64,000 nucleotides of DNA from Saccharomyces uvarum (GCA_947243795.1 OX365940.1:434001-498000); one strand, 5' to 3'. Numbered from the stretch's first letter, positions 11,956 to 21,736 are shown. Program-made: numbers and translations. Notes: generated by a model not told the origin, from the letters alone.

Positions 11956-13497
11956 ATGTCCACTGCTAGACCTAGAATAATTACCTCGAAGGCTCCGCTC
12001 TTGCCCCAACAAACTACCCCAGAACAGCGTTACTGGCGTCAATACACCTCAGCACAATTAGTCAAAGAACATAATAGTGTCACTCACATATCTTTTAATC
12101 CGCAACACCCTCACGATTTTGCAGTGACCTCGTCCACTAGAGTCCAGATATTTTCCTCAAGAACTAGACAAGTGATCAAGACATTCTCAAGGTTTAAAGA
12201 TGTTGTTTATTCTGCATCCTTTAGGAACGATGGTAAGTTGCTATGTGCCGGTGATGCAACCGGTTTAGTGTCTGTATATGATAGTTATAATCCAAGGACT
12301 ATTCTTCTATCTATAAACGCATCCACACACCCTACTCATGTCACAAAGTTTCACACACAAGATAATAAAATTTTAGCCACGGCAAGTGATGATAGAGTTA
12401 CCAGACTTTGGGATATATCTCACGCATACGAACCGCAATTGGAGCTTACCGGAGCTACTGATTATGTCCGTACATTATCCTTCATTCCTGCTGCTCCACA
12501 TTTGGTTGCTACAGGTTCATACGATGGTTTGATTAGATTATATGACACAAGATCCAGCGGATCCACTCCAATCTATTCTTTGAACCACGACCAACCTATT
12601 GAGGACATTACCGCAGTTTCCTCAACTCAAATTGTCTCTTGTGGCGGTAATAACTTCAAAGTATGGGACTTGACTAGTAATAAAAAATTATACGAACGTG
12701 GGAATTTCAACAAAGCAGTCACATGTTTGGACTACGTAGAGAATTTTGATTCTCCAATGCAATCTGCGTTGATTGCTTCTTCATTAGATGGGCATGTCAA
12801 GGTATTTGATCCATTAGATAATTTCCAAGTTAAATTTGGTTGGAAATTTTCAGGTCCTGTATTAAGCTGTGCCGTTTCTCCTAGTACGGCCCAAGGAAAT
12901 AGGCATTTAGTGGCCGGTCTATCGTCTGGTCTACTAGCCATCAGAACCAAAAAGAAAGAAAAGCGAGCATCCAATAAAGAAATTGCCCTAACCACCTCCA
13001 ATACCAATGCCAAGAGTAATAACTTCCAAAGAATGATGCGTGGTTCAGAATACCAAGGTGATCAAGAACATATAATCCACAACGATAAGGTAAGATCCCA
13101 ACGTCGTATGCGTGCATTCGAAAGGAACATAAACCAGTTCAAATGGAGTGAAGCATTAGATAGTGCCTTTGTCCCAGGTATGGCTAAAGAGTTAACACTT
13201 ACTGTTCTTCAAGAACTACGCAAACGTGGGAAAATTCGTGTTGCACTATATGGTAGGGATGAATCCTCTTTGGAGCCACTACTGAATTGGTGCTTGAAGG
13301 GAATTGAAGATGTAAGATCAGCATACGTAGTGGCAGATTGGATAGCTGTGGTTTTAGAATTATATGGAAATACGTTAGAAAGCTCACCAGTCCTTCAAGA
13401 ATTGATGATAGATTTGAAAACTAAAGTCAGACATGAAATTCATAAATCCAAAGAAGCTCAAAGAATTGAAGGTATGCTTCAACTTTTGACGAGTTAA
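11956..13497 (+). CDS. UTP15: UTP15 SSU processome WD40 protein
   Basis: A 513-residue nucleolar protein. An N-terminal WD40 propeller spans roughly residues 30-330, with blade ends such as VTRLWDIS and FKVWDL. The C-terminal helical UTP15_C domain covers about 350-510. Utp15 belongs to the t-UTP/UtpA subcomplex that binds the 5' ETS of pre-rRNA and promotes rDNA transcription. The length equals that of S. cerevisiae Utp15 from memory. The RRPE and PAC-like promoter elements agree with this role. Confidence 0.96.
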   Translation: MSTARPRIITSKAPLLPQQTTPEQRYWRQYTSAQLVKEHNSVTHISFNPQHPHDFAVTSSTRVQIFSSRTRQVIKTFSRFKDVVYSASFRNDGKLLCAGDATGLVSVYDSYNPRTILLSINASTHPTHVTKFHTQDNKILATASDDRVTRLWDISHAYEPQLELTGATDYVRTLSFIPAAPHLVATGSYDGLIRLYDTRSSGSTPIYSLNHDQPIEDITAVSSTQIVSCGGNNFKVWDLTSNKKLYERGNFNKAVTCLDYVENFDSPMQSALIASSLDGHVKVFDPLDNFQVKFGWKFSGPVLSCAVSPSTAQGNRHLVAGLSSGLLAIRTKKKEKRASNKEIALTTSNTNAKSNNFQRMMRGSEYQGDQEHIIHNDKVRSQRRMRAFERNINQFKWSEALDSAFVPGMAKELTLTVLQELRKRGKIRVALYGRDESSLEPLLNWCLKGIEDVRSAYVVADWIAVVLELYGNTLESSPVLQELMIDLKTKVRHEIHKSKEAQRIEGMLQLLTS

Positions 13498-13758
13498 GTA
13501 AATTATTCGCATATATATTTATCATTTTTATTTTATAGATATTCAGGCATATATATAACTCTTTTCTCAATGTAACTAAAAGAAAAATGTCTCCTTTTTT
13601 TGGCAGTCGATTAATTGAGATTTCGGAACTGTTCATTAAAAAGTCTTTTTCAATTCGCGTTTTGTTAATCATCTTCGAGAAGTTGAAAAGGAAACGTTGT
13701 GCGATGAGATGTTTATCAGTAAAAACTTACTCGAATATAGACTAATGCGCGTGTTTCA

Positions 13759-15207
13759 ATGTCCTCTTTCAATCCAGTTAGATTTTTGAATCTGCCAGTT
13801 AGTATCAGGAAGGAAGTATACTTTCATTTGGATGGAAATTTTTGCGGAGCACATCCATGTCCCATAGATATATTATACACGTCTAATAATGTGGAACTAC
13901 CAGTAAAGCCAAGGTGCAAGAGATCTAAACGATCTAAGAAATTGCTCAAACACATGTATCCTGTTTTTTCCTCTTATTTGAATATTTTTGAATACTCTCC
14001 ACAACTAATTGAAAGATGGCTTGAATATGCGTTTTGGTTACGTTATGATTGCTTAGTCCTGGACTGTTTGAAAGTAAATCATCTTTATGGAGGATCACTT
14101 ATTGGTGCGTTGGAATGGACATACCTTGACAACGAGCTTCGGTTGGCTTATTTCAATAAGGCTAGTATGCTGGAAGTTTGGTATACTTTTAAAGAATATA
14201 AGAAATGGGTAATAGAAGTTGCTGCTTATGAAGAGCTTGACTTAACTGACATAAACTACATTCAATTCAATGTTGAAAATTTGACCTCACAGAAGGTAGA
14301 TAAATGCTTACTATTATTGGAACAAAAAGACTTGCTTACAACAGTCAGTGAATTACAATTTGGACAAGATGAAGAAGTAGGAGATGAAGAAGAACAAGGA
14401 GAAGAAGACGATGAAGACGATGAAGCAGATTCTGACGAAACTGCAAAGTCTAAATCTAAAGTGACAAATAAGAAAAGAACAGCCTCGAAAAGCTTGGGTA
14501 ATGGCAGTGTGAGAAAAAATCGAAATCAATTAACGAACACGTCTGTTATCAGGACAATTAAAAGCACCGAACTTATGAAAAATTTGCGAAAGATTTCTGT
14601 ACGAGGGGAGCAGCTGTATGAATTGCTAATAAATTTCCACGGGTTCAGAGATAATCCAGGGAAAACGATTAGTTACATAGTGAAACGCAGAATAAATGAG
14701 ATACAGTTATCACGAACAGATCAAATTTCCCGGACAGGATTGGCAGATTTTACAAGATGGGATAGTTTGCAAATCCTTATATTAAGTAGAATGGCTTACG
14801 TTGACTTAAATAAGATTGTCTTTCCCAAGAATCTTAAGTCCTTGACGATGAAGTATATAAGTCAGATTAAGTGGTGGGACATCGAAGAGAACATAATAAA
14901 GGAGTTGAAAATGGACAAAAAAACGTTTAAATCATCTTATATAAGGGGAAAGAATAACAAATTTACAAGATTTTTGAGTCTTAGTCAGATAAAAATAACG
15001 GAACTTGACAAAAGCGAAATTGACCAAATAACATTTTTTCGCTGTCAAGCATTGGTTTGGCAGTCCTTTGGGACTTTAAACCATATTAGACTGGAAAGGG
15101 TATCAAAAGTTTGTAACGATAACATTATTATACCAAGAGCATTATTCTATAGCAAACGGATAGAGATTTTTCAATGTGAAGAAATCTCTGAAGTTATGGT
15201 AATATAG
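13759..15207 (+). CDS. CTF13: CTF13 CBF3 kinetochore F-box protein
   Basis: A 482-residue protein beginning MSSFNPVRFLNLPVSIRK, a degenerate F-box. A leucine-rich-repeat-like body follows, interrupted by an acidic insert (about residues 200-230, runs of Glu/Asp) and then a basic Ser/Lys stretch. Ctf13 is a core subunit of the CBF3 complex (with Ndc10, Cep3 and Skp1) that binds centromere element CDEIII. Skp1 binding through the F-box activates it. S. cerevisiae Ctf13 is about 478 residues from memory; the extra length lies in the acidic insert. Two short ORFs upstream, one overlapping the start, may limit translation (see findings). Confidence 0.95.
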   Translation: MSSFNPVRFLNLPVSIRKEVYFHLDGNFCGAHPCPIDILYTSNNVELPVKPRCKRSKRSKKLLKHMYPVFSSYLNIFEYSPQLIERWLEYAFWLRYDCLVLDCLKVNHLYGGSLIGALEWTYLDNELRLAYFNKASMLEVWYTFKEYKKWVIEVAAYEELDLTDINYIQFNVENLTSQKVDKCLLLLEQKDLLTTVSELQFGQDEEVGDEEEQGEEDDEDDEADSDETAKSKSKVTNKKRTASKSLGNGSVRKNRNQLTNTSVIRTIKSTELMKNLRKISVRGEQLYELLINFHGFRDNPGKTISYIVKRRINEIQLSRTDQISRTGLADFTRWDSLQILILSRMAYVDLNKIVFPKNLKSLTMKYISQIKWWDIEENIIKELKMDKKTFKSSYIRGKNNKFTRFLSLSQIKITELDKSEIDQITFFRCQALVWQSFGTLNHIRLERVSKVCNDNIIIPRALFYSKRIEIFQCEEISEVMVI

Positions 15208-15225
15208 AAAACAAAACATAACGCC

Positions 15226-15885
15226 TCAAATAGACACGAATTTTCTGATAAACCAGTCATGGAATCTTATGTCGTCCTCAGCCAGCTCCGGATGGAAAGA
15301 AGTCACAAGGATGTTATGGTCTTGCTGTGCTGCTACAACCACATTCTTCCCATTCATCGGCAATTCGTATAAACTTTTAACCGCAATAGGATCCAAAATT
15401 TTCTCTACAACAGGGGCTCTAATAAAGGTGGCGGGGAAATCATTACAGCCAGGTATGAATTTGGAAAAGTCACACTCTTTGGTAAAAGACTGCGCTTGTC
15501 TTCCAAATGCATTTCTCCTTACATCGACTTTTAACACACCCAACGTCTTCACCAGGGCATTTTCGTTCTCTAATTGCGCACTTAGAAAGATCAATCCCGC
15601 ACAAGTACCCCAAATCACCTTTTCTGGGTTGTGAACGAACTGATATAGGTGAGGATAAAAGCCTGTTCTTTGTGCTATGAGTGACATCGAAGTGGACTCT
15701 CCACCGGGGATAATGAGGGCATCGCACTTGGCCAGCTCCTCGGGTGTCTTTATGATCCTGACTTCTATCCCTACTCCATAGTCGTTAGCAGCCAGGCACT
15801 TGTTTAAATGGTTCGCATGCTCCAAAAAGGCACCTTGCAACGCTAGTACGCCAATTACTTTCATTAAATCGGTTTGGCTTTTCAT
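15226..15885 (-). CDS. SNO1: SNO1 glutaminase subunit of PLP synthase
   Basis: A 219-residue class-I glutamine amidotransferase of the PdxT/SNO family. The catalytic Cys is residue 95 in WGTCAGL, the His/Glu pair is H198/E200 in SFHPEL, and the oxyanion strand is PGGESTS. It releases ammonia from glutamine for the partner SNZ1 in vitamin B6 synthesis. The annotated ATG gives seven residues before a second Met (MKVIGVLALQG); the S. cerevisiae protein has a slightly longer, poorly conserved N-terminus, so either start is possible. It is divergent from SNZ1 with a shared Gcn4-type promoter. The stop lies 18 bp from the convergent CTF13 stop. Confidence 0.95.
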   Translation of the reverse strand: MKSQTDLMKVIGVLALQGAFLEHANHLNKCLAANDYGVGIEVRIIKTPEELAKCDALIIPGGESTSMSLIAQRTGFYPHLYQFVHNPEKVIWGTCAGLIFLSAQLENENALVKTLGVLKVDVRRNAFGRQAQSFTKECDFSKFIPGCNDFPATFIRAPVVEKILDPIAVKSLYELPMNGKNVVVAAQQDHNILVTSFHPELAEDDIRFHDWFIRKFVSI

Positions 15886-16042
15886 CTTTGTGTTGAGTGT
15901 GCTCTATGATCGTCTTCTCGATTTTTCCGCAATGAGACAAAATGGTGTGAAAAAAGACAACTTACATAAATGCGACGGTTTGGAAGAAGAACAATATGCT
16001 CTGCGCATTTATTTTCAACCATTGCTAGCAATTGATATTAAA

Positions 16043-16049
16043 TGACTCA
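16043..16049. promoter_or_regulatory. Gcn4 site (TGACTCA) 1 in SNO1-SNZ1 promoter
   Basis: A perfect 7-bp Gcn4/AP-1 site within AATGACTCAATT. It lies 158 bp from the SNO1 ATG and 281 bp from the SNZ1 ATG. Confidence 0.75.
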
Positions 16050-16085
16050 ATTGAGTTTATATCACTACCGGAAAACGCCTCTCGA

Positions 16086-16092
16086 TGACTCA
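16086..16092. promoter_or_regulatory. Gcn4 site (TGACTCA) 2 in SNO1-SNZ1 promoter
   Basis: A second perfect TGACTCA, 43 bp from the first (about four helical turns), so both would sit on the same DNA face. It lies 238 bp from the SNZ1 ATG. Confidence 0.75.
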
Positions 16093-16329
16093 GCCTAACA
16101 GGGTCAGTGTAGAAAAGCGGGCTCTTTGGTATTTGTGAGACGTGGCGCCGTTTCTGGATGACTCTGGCATCTCGCCTGGTACCTTGCAGGTAGATACGTC
16201 GGTAAAATCTGGTTGTAAGTGCCGTTCCAGTATAAATACGGGGAAGTTTATAGTTGCAACAAAAAGGTTTATGGTTTATAGTTTTAGGCAGCATACCAAA
16301 AGAGCAAAAAAAATTTATCGAATCTTTTA

Positions 16330-17223
16330 ATGTCTGGAGAAAATTTCAAAATTAAGAGTGGGCTCGCCCAAATGTTGAAAGGTGGTGTCATCATGGATGT
16401 CGTTACACCAGAACAAGCCAAAATAGCCGAAAAGGCAGGTGCATGTGCGGTAATGGCTTTGGAATGTATTCCAGCAGATATGCGTAAGTCAGGGAAGGTT
16501 TGCCGTATGTCCGACCCTAAAATGATTAAAGATATCATGAACGCGGTGTCCATCCCTGTAATGGCAAAAGTAAGAATTGGTCATTTTGTGGAAGCTCAAA
16601 TTATTGAAGCTTTAGAAGTCGACTATATTGACGAAAGTGAAGTCTTAACTCCCGCTGATTGGACTCATCACATTCAAAAGAACAAATTCAAAGTTCCATT
16701 TGTATGTGGTGCAAAGGACTTGGGTGAAGCTTTGAGAAGAATTAATGAAGGTGCCGCTATGATTCGTACCAAGGGTGAAGCCGGGACTGGTGATGTCTCT
16801 GAAGCCGTCAAGCATATTACTAGGATCACAGAACAGATAAAAACTTATCAACAACTGAAGAGTGAAGACGAAATTGCAACGGCTGCTGAGGAAATGAGGG
16901 TACCAGTTTCCTTGTTGAAAGATGTTTTAGAAAGAGGTAAACTGCCCGTGGTGAATTTCGCAGCTGGCGGTGTAGCTACCCCGGCTGATGCTGCACTTTT
17001 GATGCAGTTGGGTTGTGATGGTGTATTTGTCGGTTCAGGAATCTTTAAATCATCTAACCCTGCAAAGTTAGCCACTGCCGTGGTTGAGGCTACCACCCAT
17101 TTCAATAATCCCGCTAAATTACTGGAAGTGTCCAGTGACTTAGGAGAGTTGATGGGCGGTGTATCTATCGAATCCATTAATCATGATTCAAAGGGTGTGA
17201 GGCTTTCCGAAGTTGGTTGGTAA
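16330..17223 (+). CDS. SNZ1: SNZ1 PLP synthase subunit (PdxS)
   Basis: A 297-residue PdxS/SNZ-family (beta/alpha)8 barrel, the same length as S. cerevisiae Snz1 from memory. The lysine at residue 80 in MAKVRIGHF is the equivalent of the Schiff-base lysine known in the family, and the phosphate-binding glycine loops ([19 protein letters not shown]) are intact. It makes pyridoxal 5'-phosphate from ribose 5-phosphate, glyceraldehyde 3-phosphate and ammonia supplied by Sno1. It is induced at stationary phase and by starvation, which agrees with the shared Gcn4 sites and TATA box. This is the SNZ1 rather than the subtelomeric SNZ2/3 locus, judged by its neighbours. Confidence 0.97.
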   Translation: MSGENFKIKSGLAQMLKGGVIMDVVTPEQAKIAEKAGACAVMALECIPADMRKSGKVCRMSDPKMIKDIMNAVSIPVMAKVRIGHFVEAQIIEALEVDYIDESEVLTPADWTHHIQKNKFKVPFVCGAKDLGEALRRINEGAAMIRTKGEAGTGDVSEAVKHITRITEQIKTYQQLKSEDEIATAAEEMRVPVSLLKDVLERGKLPVVNFAAGGVATPADAALLMQLGCDGVFVGSGIFKSSNPAKLATAVVEATTHFNNPAKLLEVSSDLGELMGGVSIESINHDSKGVRLSEVGW

Positions 17224-17390
17224 TTCCAGCTTGTCGAGCTACTTACCACTTGTTGCGCCATCGATGCGAATAAGTAAGGAACCATACTGATTGAATTAGC
17301 CGCTTTCCTTCTTGTAATTCAGTTTTGACTTTACTTTGCAGATTTTTCGTATTATTTAATTACATAGGCTTATATGTTGAATGTTATTTA

Positions 17391-18500
17391 CTAAAATATT
17401 TGATTGGGGTTTCCCCTTAGTCTGTCAGATAATCCTTCGTATGAGAGCCCGCCTAGCTTTTCTAACTGGCTATCTACATACTTTTTATAGGAAAACTCAT
17501 CGTTACTCAACAGTGCCTCAGGGTCAAAAATGATACCTTTTCCTTGCAGTCTCCATTTATTAGTCCATTCAATAGCCACTGATTTCTCGTTCTGGCCTTT
17601 ATTTACTTGAAGTCTCGCCAAGACCTCATATATATCGTTCGTAGGCGAATCATTGCTTCCAGGGTAGAGTTCCTTTTTTCTTTCATAGAAGTTTTGCAAA
17701 TTCATCAGATATAGAAGGTAGTCTGCCTGGAATATTGGGTCTATTAGATTGTTTTTAACACTGCCACATAATGCTAGGCCAAGCATTCTGTTATGATCTG
17801 AAATTCGGCCAGGAACACTGATACCTGGGGTATCTATAAGATAGATTTCGTTTTTGGATTCGGCGGTCCTCGAAGCTACCCTAATGACTTCACTTGTGCT
17901 TCTTGTAACACCAGCTTCTGCACCAGTTCTTGCCACTTTTTTGCGTTTCCCTCCCGTATTATCTCGATCATGCTCGTCAAAGATCGCTCTTAAACTATTT
18001 ATCAAAGTAGACTTCCCAACATTGGGCATACCAGTAATCAGTGCTCGGTATCCCATGGGCAAGTAGCCACCCTCTTTTTCAAGCTCGTAGTTTTGCCATT
18101 CTAGTATCTTTAATAAGTTCTTGACGTCAGTTTTGTCCCGACAATCTAGTAAAACAAACTTTTCCCCCAGCTCCTCATGCCATTGCATTAACCTATCTAC
18201 ATAAGTTTTGTTGCGAGGCATTAGATCTTTTCTAGTATATACCACCAACTTCAACATATTGTGTTCCTTTCTTGCAATTCGATCGAAAATTACATTTCGT
18301 GTAGATATTGGAGCTCGAATGTCACGTAATTCTATTATCATGTTCATTTGGGGTACTAATCTCTCAAATTTTCTAAGAGCTTTGAGTTGATGTCCCTTGA
18401 AATCGGTAAGGGCCATATTGTATTTGGGAAACTTGTATCTTGGTATAAAAGACGGTACGTTAGAAGTAAATCTTTTAGCCGCACTTACATTCATATACAT
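17391..18500 (-). CDS. MTG1: MTG1 mitochondrial ribosome-assembly GTPase
   Basis: A 369-residue circularly permuted GTPase of the YlqF/MTG1 family. The G4-type segment (YTRKDL) comes before G1 (GMPNVGKST at residues 157-165), and G3 is DTPG in LIDTPGISVPG. The basic N-terminus fits mitochondrial import. Mtg1 is a peripheral matrix-side inner-membrane GTPase needed for large mitoribosomal subunit assembly. S. cerevisiae Mtg1 is 367 residues from memory. A second ATG two codons in (MYMNV) could also serve as the start. Confidence 0.95.
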   Translation of the reverse strand: MYMNVSAAKRFTSNVPSFIPRYKFPKYNMALTDFKGHQLKALRKFERLVPQMNMIIELRDIRAPISTRNVIFDRIARKEHNMLKLVVYTRKDLMPRNKTYVDRLMQWHEELGEKFVLLDCRDKTDVKNLLKILEWQNYELEKEGGYLPMGYRALITGMPNVGKSTLINSLRAIFDEHDRDNTGGKRKKVARTGAEAGVTRSTSEVIRVASRTAESKNEIYLIDTPGISVPGRISDHNRMLGLALCGSVKNNLIDPIFQADYLLYLMNLQNFYERKKELYPGSNDSPTNDIYEVLARLQVNKGQNEKSVAIEWTNKWRLQGKGIIFDPEALLSNDEFSYKKYVDSQLEKLGGLSYEGLSDRLRGNPNQIF

Positions 18501-18736
18501 TGTGATATAAATCAGTTATCTCAGAAACCAGAACCCGGCGTTCTCTATTGCTATTTGTTCTTTCTTTCCATCTATGTTATTTCGATGTTAAAAAATCGTT
18601 CCTTTTTAACATACTGGTCGGAGTATTTACTCTGCGGCAGAACAAAACTATCAAATGCCGGAATGAATGAGGTATCATTCAAGAGATATGTAAAGCAATC
18701 GCCAGAAGATTAATATGTTATATACAAGAAATATTA

Positions 18737-20572
18737 TTAGTGCGTTGCTTCACGGATTAAGTATTCTTCTAACGAAGAGTTTTCCAATCCAGCGGTCTTT
18801 AATAACTCTTTAATAGAATTACGTAATTCCGGAGTTATTTCAACATTGAGACGTCTTATCCACAGTAGATGACCATCATTTACGATCTTTGATATAGCAT
18901 GACTGTCGCCACTTTGAATAAGAATATTTATAAATTCATTCCACGGCCTTGTATCCCGACCCTTCACGGCAACGGGTATCTTAGCCTCCCAAACTTGAAG
19001 TATTTTTATCCAATCCTTGGTTTTAGCGAGTGCCTGTAATATTGAAACAGTCATGTTACCCGTTAACTTATCTCCATAGGTCTGGCAAATGTGGTCTATC
19101 GCTTCATAAAAGGATCTTAGTTTCACTTGTTCATCTGTTACCATAGTATCTAAAAGAAGAGAAACTACTTGTTCATCATACACAACAGAGTCATCTGCCT
19201 CAGATTTTGCTCCTTTAAATAAAGCCAACCCTCTTATTATCACCCTATTCTGCTTTACAAGATTAAAATATGAGTGATTAGAATGCTTGGCTTTTAAAAC
19301 TATTTTCAAAAGGGCAATGAGGTCTTCCGTATTTAATTCCTGTCCTAGTGATTTCTTCAGAAGTAGGTAGTCCTTGAGAAATACACGATCGGAATAAATT
19401 TGTGGATTTGCTTTGTTTAAAATTATGGCAAACCTTAACCGTATTGGCCAGTATAAGGCTGCTTGGTTTACGGTTGGCAAAGTGGAATGACTATCAAATA
19501 GCGATTTCCATTGAGTAACATCTACATTCTTCTCTTGGGCTACGGCATCTTCAAAACAATCTTTAACGAGCAGCAAAGCGCTTATGTTATGGTTTTCATT
19601 GGCATGATTGCTGCTGATTATCTTAGTGGCCTCTTGGAAATCTTGCTTCTGTAGAGATTTCCGTAAGTCATTCAATTTGCCTGAGCTACAAGTCGAATAA
19701 CCTCTTCTTTGCTGGGCTAGCCTTCTCAGTCCTAATAGTATATTGTTGTCTCCCGAAATTTCGTCTTTCCTCGAGTTGGCGGAAACGTCATTCTGTTCTG
19801 TTTTCTGAAACTTGCATTTCTCGTCTTCAGGTGCATATAACTCTTCCAAGTTTAGTTCATCACGTCTTTTCTGTGTTAAAATGTTGACGAAGACACCATC
19901 AACGTGGCAGTCAATCATATACCACGCCTCACTATTTACATCTTTCGGGGAGCCTTCGGAGCTTCTACCCCACAATTTACTCAGGTTAGATTTCCTCGCC
20001 AGCCTTCTTTTCCTTCTGCTTTCTTGTCGCTCATTGAAGTTCCCCTCAACGTAGGCACTACTCGATAATTCCCGCTTTAAAAACTTGTTCAATTCTAAGA
20101 AACTCTTATGGCAATGCTTGGTAGATCTTGCTGTGCATATGAGCATGAAGTTCCCCAACTTATTAACGGCAGAGATAGAATTTGGGTCATTGTTTCGTAA
20201 ATCAAAAACCAGAAAATCAGTCAAACCTAGTTTACTGGATAAAAAATCTGTAATTTGTTTTAATGAGGATGGGGAGTCATCTGGTATCTCGACCGTCTTT
20301 TGGGCTGAATCACCTGCATCTTTTTTACTTTCTATCGATGCTTTTTCATCACTAACAATCTTAAGGTACCAAGGTGTTTCTAGAGGGGTACAAGGAGCGG
20401 AGTTGGTTTCATCACTTTCTCTGGCTTTGTCGTTATGCCCTTCCGTCGAATAATGGCGTATTGCGCTACGACTTTGAAGAATTAGAGGCCTTTGCTTATA
20501 GATTATACCAGTGGGTATACTAATTCCATATATTCTTCTAGCAGGGAAAGACGGTAGAAAGAATTTTTTCAT
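18737..20572 (-). CDS. ATP25: ATP25 mitochondrial protein
   Basis: A 611-residue mitochondrial protein with a basic, Arg/Ser-rich presequence. The N-terminal half (about residues 90-290) is RsfS/Iojap-like. The C-terminal half is helical and is the part known to stabilise ATP9 (OLI1) mRNA. The family protein is cleaved in mitochondria into two halves: the C-terminal half acts on ATP9 mRNA, and the N-terminal half acts in ring assembly or as a ribosome silencing-type factor. S. cerevisiae Atp25 is 612 residues from memory. The remnant-LTR region lies upstream. Confidence 0.93.
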   Translation of the reverse strand: MKKFFLPSFPARRIYGISIPTGIIYKQRPLILQSRSAIRHYSTEGHNDKARESDETNSAPCTPLETPWYLKIVSDEKASIESKKDAGDSAQKTVEIPDDSPSSLKQITDFLSSKLGLTDFLVFDLRNNDPNSISAVNKLGNFMLICTARSTKHCHKSFLELNKFLKRELSSSAYVEGNFNERQESRRKRRLARKSNLSKLWGRSSEGSPKDVNSEAWYMIDCHVDGVFVNILTQKRRDELNLEELYAPEDEKCKFQKTEQNDVSANSRKDEISGDNNILLGLRRLAQQRRGYSTCSSGKLNDLRKSLQKQDFQEATKIISSNHANENHNISALLLVKDCFEDAVAQEKNVDVTQWKSLFDSHSTLPTVNQAALYWPIRLRFAIILNKANPQIYSDRVFLKDYLLLKKSLGQELNTEDLIALLKIVLKAKHSNHSYFNLVKQNRVIIRGLALFKGAKSEADDSVVYDEQVVSLLLDTMVTDEQVKLRSFYEAIDHICQTYGDKLTGNMTVSILQALAKTKDWIKILQVWEAKIPVAVKGRDTRPWNEFINILIQSGDSHAISKIVNDGHLLWIRRLNVEITPELRNSIKELLKTAGLENSSLEEYLIREATH

Positions 20573-20866
20573 GGTTCAGAATATGAAGTATTGGCCCTCT
20601 CCAAATGAGCTGATTGATATAGATAACCTTTTTCTGGCGTCTTCTTTTATAGTTGTGTTTCTCTCTCGTCTTTTTGGTTAAAGAGGCCCTTCTTAATTCT
20701 CAGCATCGGGATAAAAAGCATAATTCGCAAAGGGATGGTACAACAGTCTAATTCTGAGTAAAGGCGTCATAAAATAAAAGAATATCACATTACACCAAAG
20801 AAAACTATTGCAACGCATAACTGATTTTAGAGAAAGGCGGATCGCCATGTATAAATATTTCTAGAT

Positions 20867-20871
20867 ATTTT
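20867..20871. repeat. Target-site duplication, left copy of delta
   Basis: ATTTT immediately before the delta. The identical 5 bp follow it at 21204-21208. Five bases is the duplication length produced by Ty1/Ty2 integrase. Confidence 0.8.
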
Positions 20872-21203
20872 TGAGATAAGTGTGGATGTTGATGTAATTG
20901 TTGGGATTCCATTTTTGATAAGGCAATAATATTAGGTATGTAGATACACTAGAAGTTCTCCTCAGGGATTTAGGAATCCATAAAAGGGAATCTGCAATTC
21001 TACACAATTCTATAGATATTATTATCATCGTTTTATATGTTATCATTCATTGATCCTACTACATTATCAATCCTTGCGTTTCAGCTTCCACTAATTTCGA
21101 TGACTATTTCTCATCATTTGCGTCATCTTCTAACACCGTATATGATAATATACTAGTAACGTAAATACTAGTTAGTAGATGATAGTTGATTTATATTACA
21201 ACA
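20872..21203 (-). mobile_element. Solo delta LTR (Ty1/Ty2 type)
   Basis: About 332 bp that closely match the Ty1/Ty2 delta LTR in reverse orientation. The minus strand begins TGTTGTAATATAAATCAACT and ends in TCA. It is flanked by a perfect 5-bp direct repeat, ATTTT, at 20867-20871 and 21204-21208. This looks like a whole solo LTR left by LTR-LTR recombination after insertion. The intact target repeat and close match to the consensus suggest it is fairly young. It lies about 460-790 bp upstream of tRNA-Asp, the usual Ty1 window near Pol III genes. Confidence 0.9.
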
Positions 21204-21208
21204 ATTTT
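21204..21208. repeat. Target-site duplication, right copy of delta
   Basis: ATTTT immediately after the delta, identical to the 5 bp preceding it at 20867-20871. Confidence 0.8.
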
Positions 21209-21300
21209 TTTAAGTTTTGTCTCCTTTTCGTCGATTTTTCCTTGGTTATCTATACCAAAGCAAATATTTTCTTCTTTGTTTTAAAAAGCTGAAGCCAATA

Positions 21301-21400
21301 ATTTTTCTTGAAACTAGTTAGTTTAGTAAGTAGTAATAATTAAGAATAAGCACTTATTTCTTATTATATAAGAGAGGTATATAAAACACACGCTGGTTGG
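21301..21400 (+). repeat. Imperfect inverted repeat, left arm
   Basis: About 100 bp whose sequence resembles the reverse complement of 21495-21585. The best part is near 21378-21400 against 21495-21518: a shared CACACGCT core, with about 19 of 24 bases matching. It suggests two copies of one old LTR-like element in opposite orientation. Confidence 0.6.
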
Positions 21401-21494
21401 TAGGTAATGGTTCAGAAATAATTTTTACATTATTAATACTCTGTGTCCGAAATCATCTATTCCAACAGAAACAGTACCATTGGGTTTCATATAA

Positions 21495-21585
21495 CTAATT
21501 AGCGTGTGCTTTATACACTTTTACCATATAATTCAAGAAATAGCTGCTTAATCTTAATTTTTGACAACTAATTATCAACAAAAAT
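21495..21585 (-). repeat. Imperfect inverted repeat, right arm
   Basis: Partner of 21301-21400, lying between that arm and tRNA-Asp. Its expected outer part would run into the neighbouring LTR-like terminus at 21467, so one copy probably interrupted the other. Confidence 0.6.
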
Positions 21586-21664
21586 CAAAAACGAGGTATC
21601 TTTCTAGAGGTGGCAATCATTACATCATAATCACTATTTCTTTCCCCCAACTATACAAATCTAA

Positions 21665-21736
21665 TCCGTGATAGTTTAATGGTCAGAATGGGCGCTTGTC
21701 GCGTGCCAGATCGGGGTTCAATTCCCCGTCGCGGAG
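21665..21736 (+). tRNA. tD(GUC): tRNA-Asp (anticodon GUC)
   Basis: A 72 nt cloverleaf: acceptor TCCGTGA pairs with TCGCGGA, with discriminator G. The D-arm A box is followed by an anticodon loop containing GTC, and the T-arm is GGGGTTCAATTCCCC. No intron. A T-run terminator follows at about 21739-21745. The sequence matches yeast cytosolic tRNA-Asp as remembered. Confidence 0.97.

Larger units (their letters stand above)
15886..16329. promoter_or_regulatory. Shared SNO1-SNZ1 bidirectional promoter
   Basis: 444 bp between divergent start codons. It has two perfect Gcn4 sites (16043-16049 and 16086-16092) and a TATAAATA box at 16231-16238 about 95 bp upstream of SNZ1. This is the known architecture for co-regulation of SNO1 and SNZ1 in stationary phase and amino-acid starvation. 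Confidence 0.75.
21204..21467 (-). mobile_element. Older LTR-like remnant, possibly split by the delta
   Basis: On the minus strand this begins TGTTGGAATAG, a typical Ty LTR terminus, and runs AT-rich with a TATA-like segment up to the delta insertion. If the delta is set aside, the sequence could continue to about 20755, where a matching TG...CA end (minus-strand CTCA) would give roughly 376 bp, near the size of the Ty4 tau LTR. The family is not certain: tau or another old LTR is possible. No clear target duplication is seen, so it is probably old. Treated as a fossil. Confidence 0.45.
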
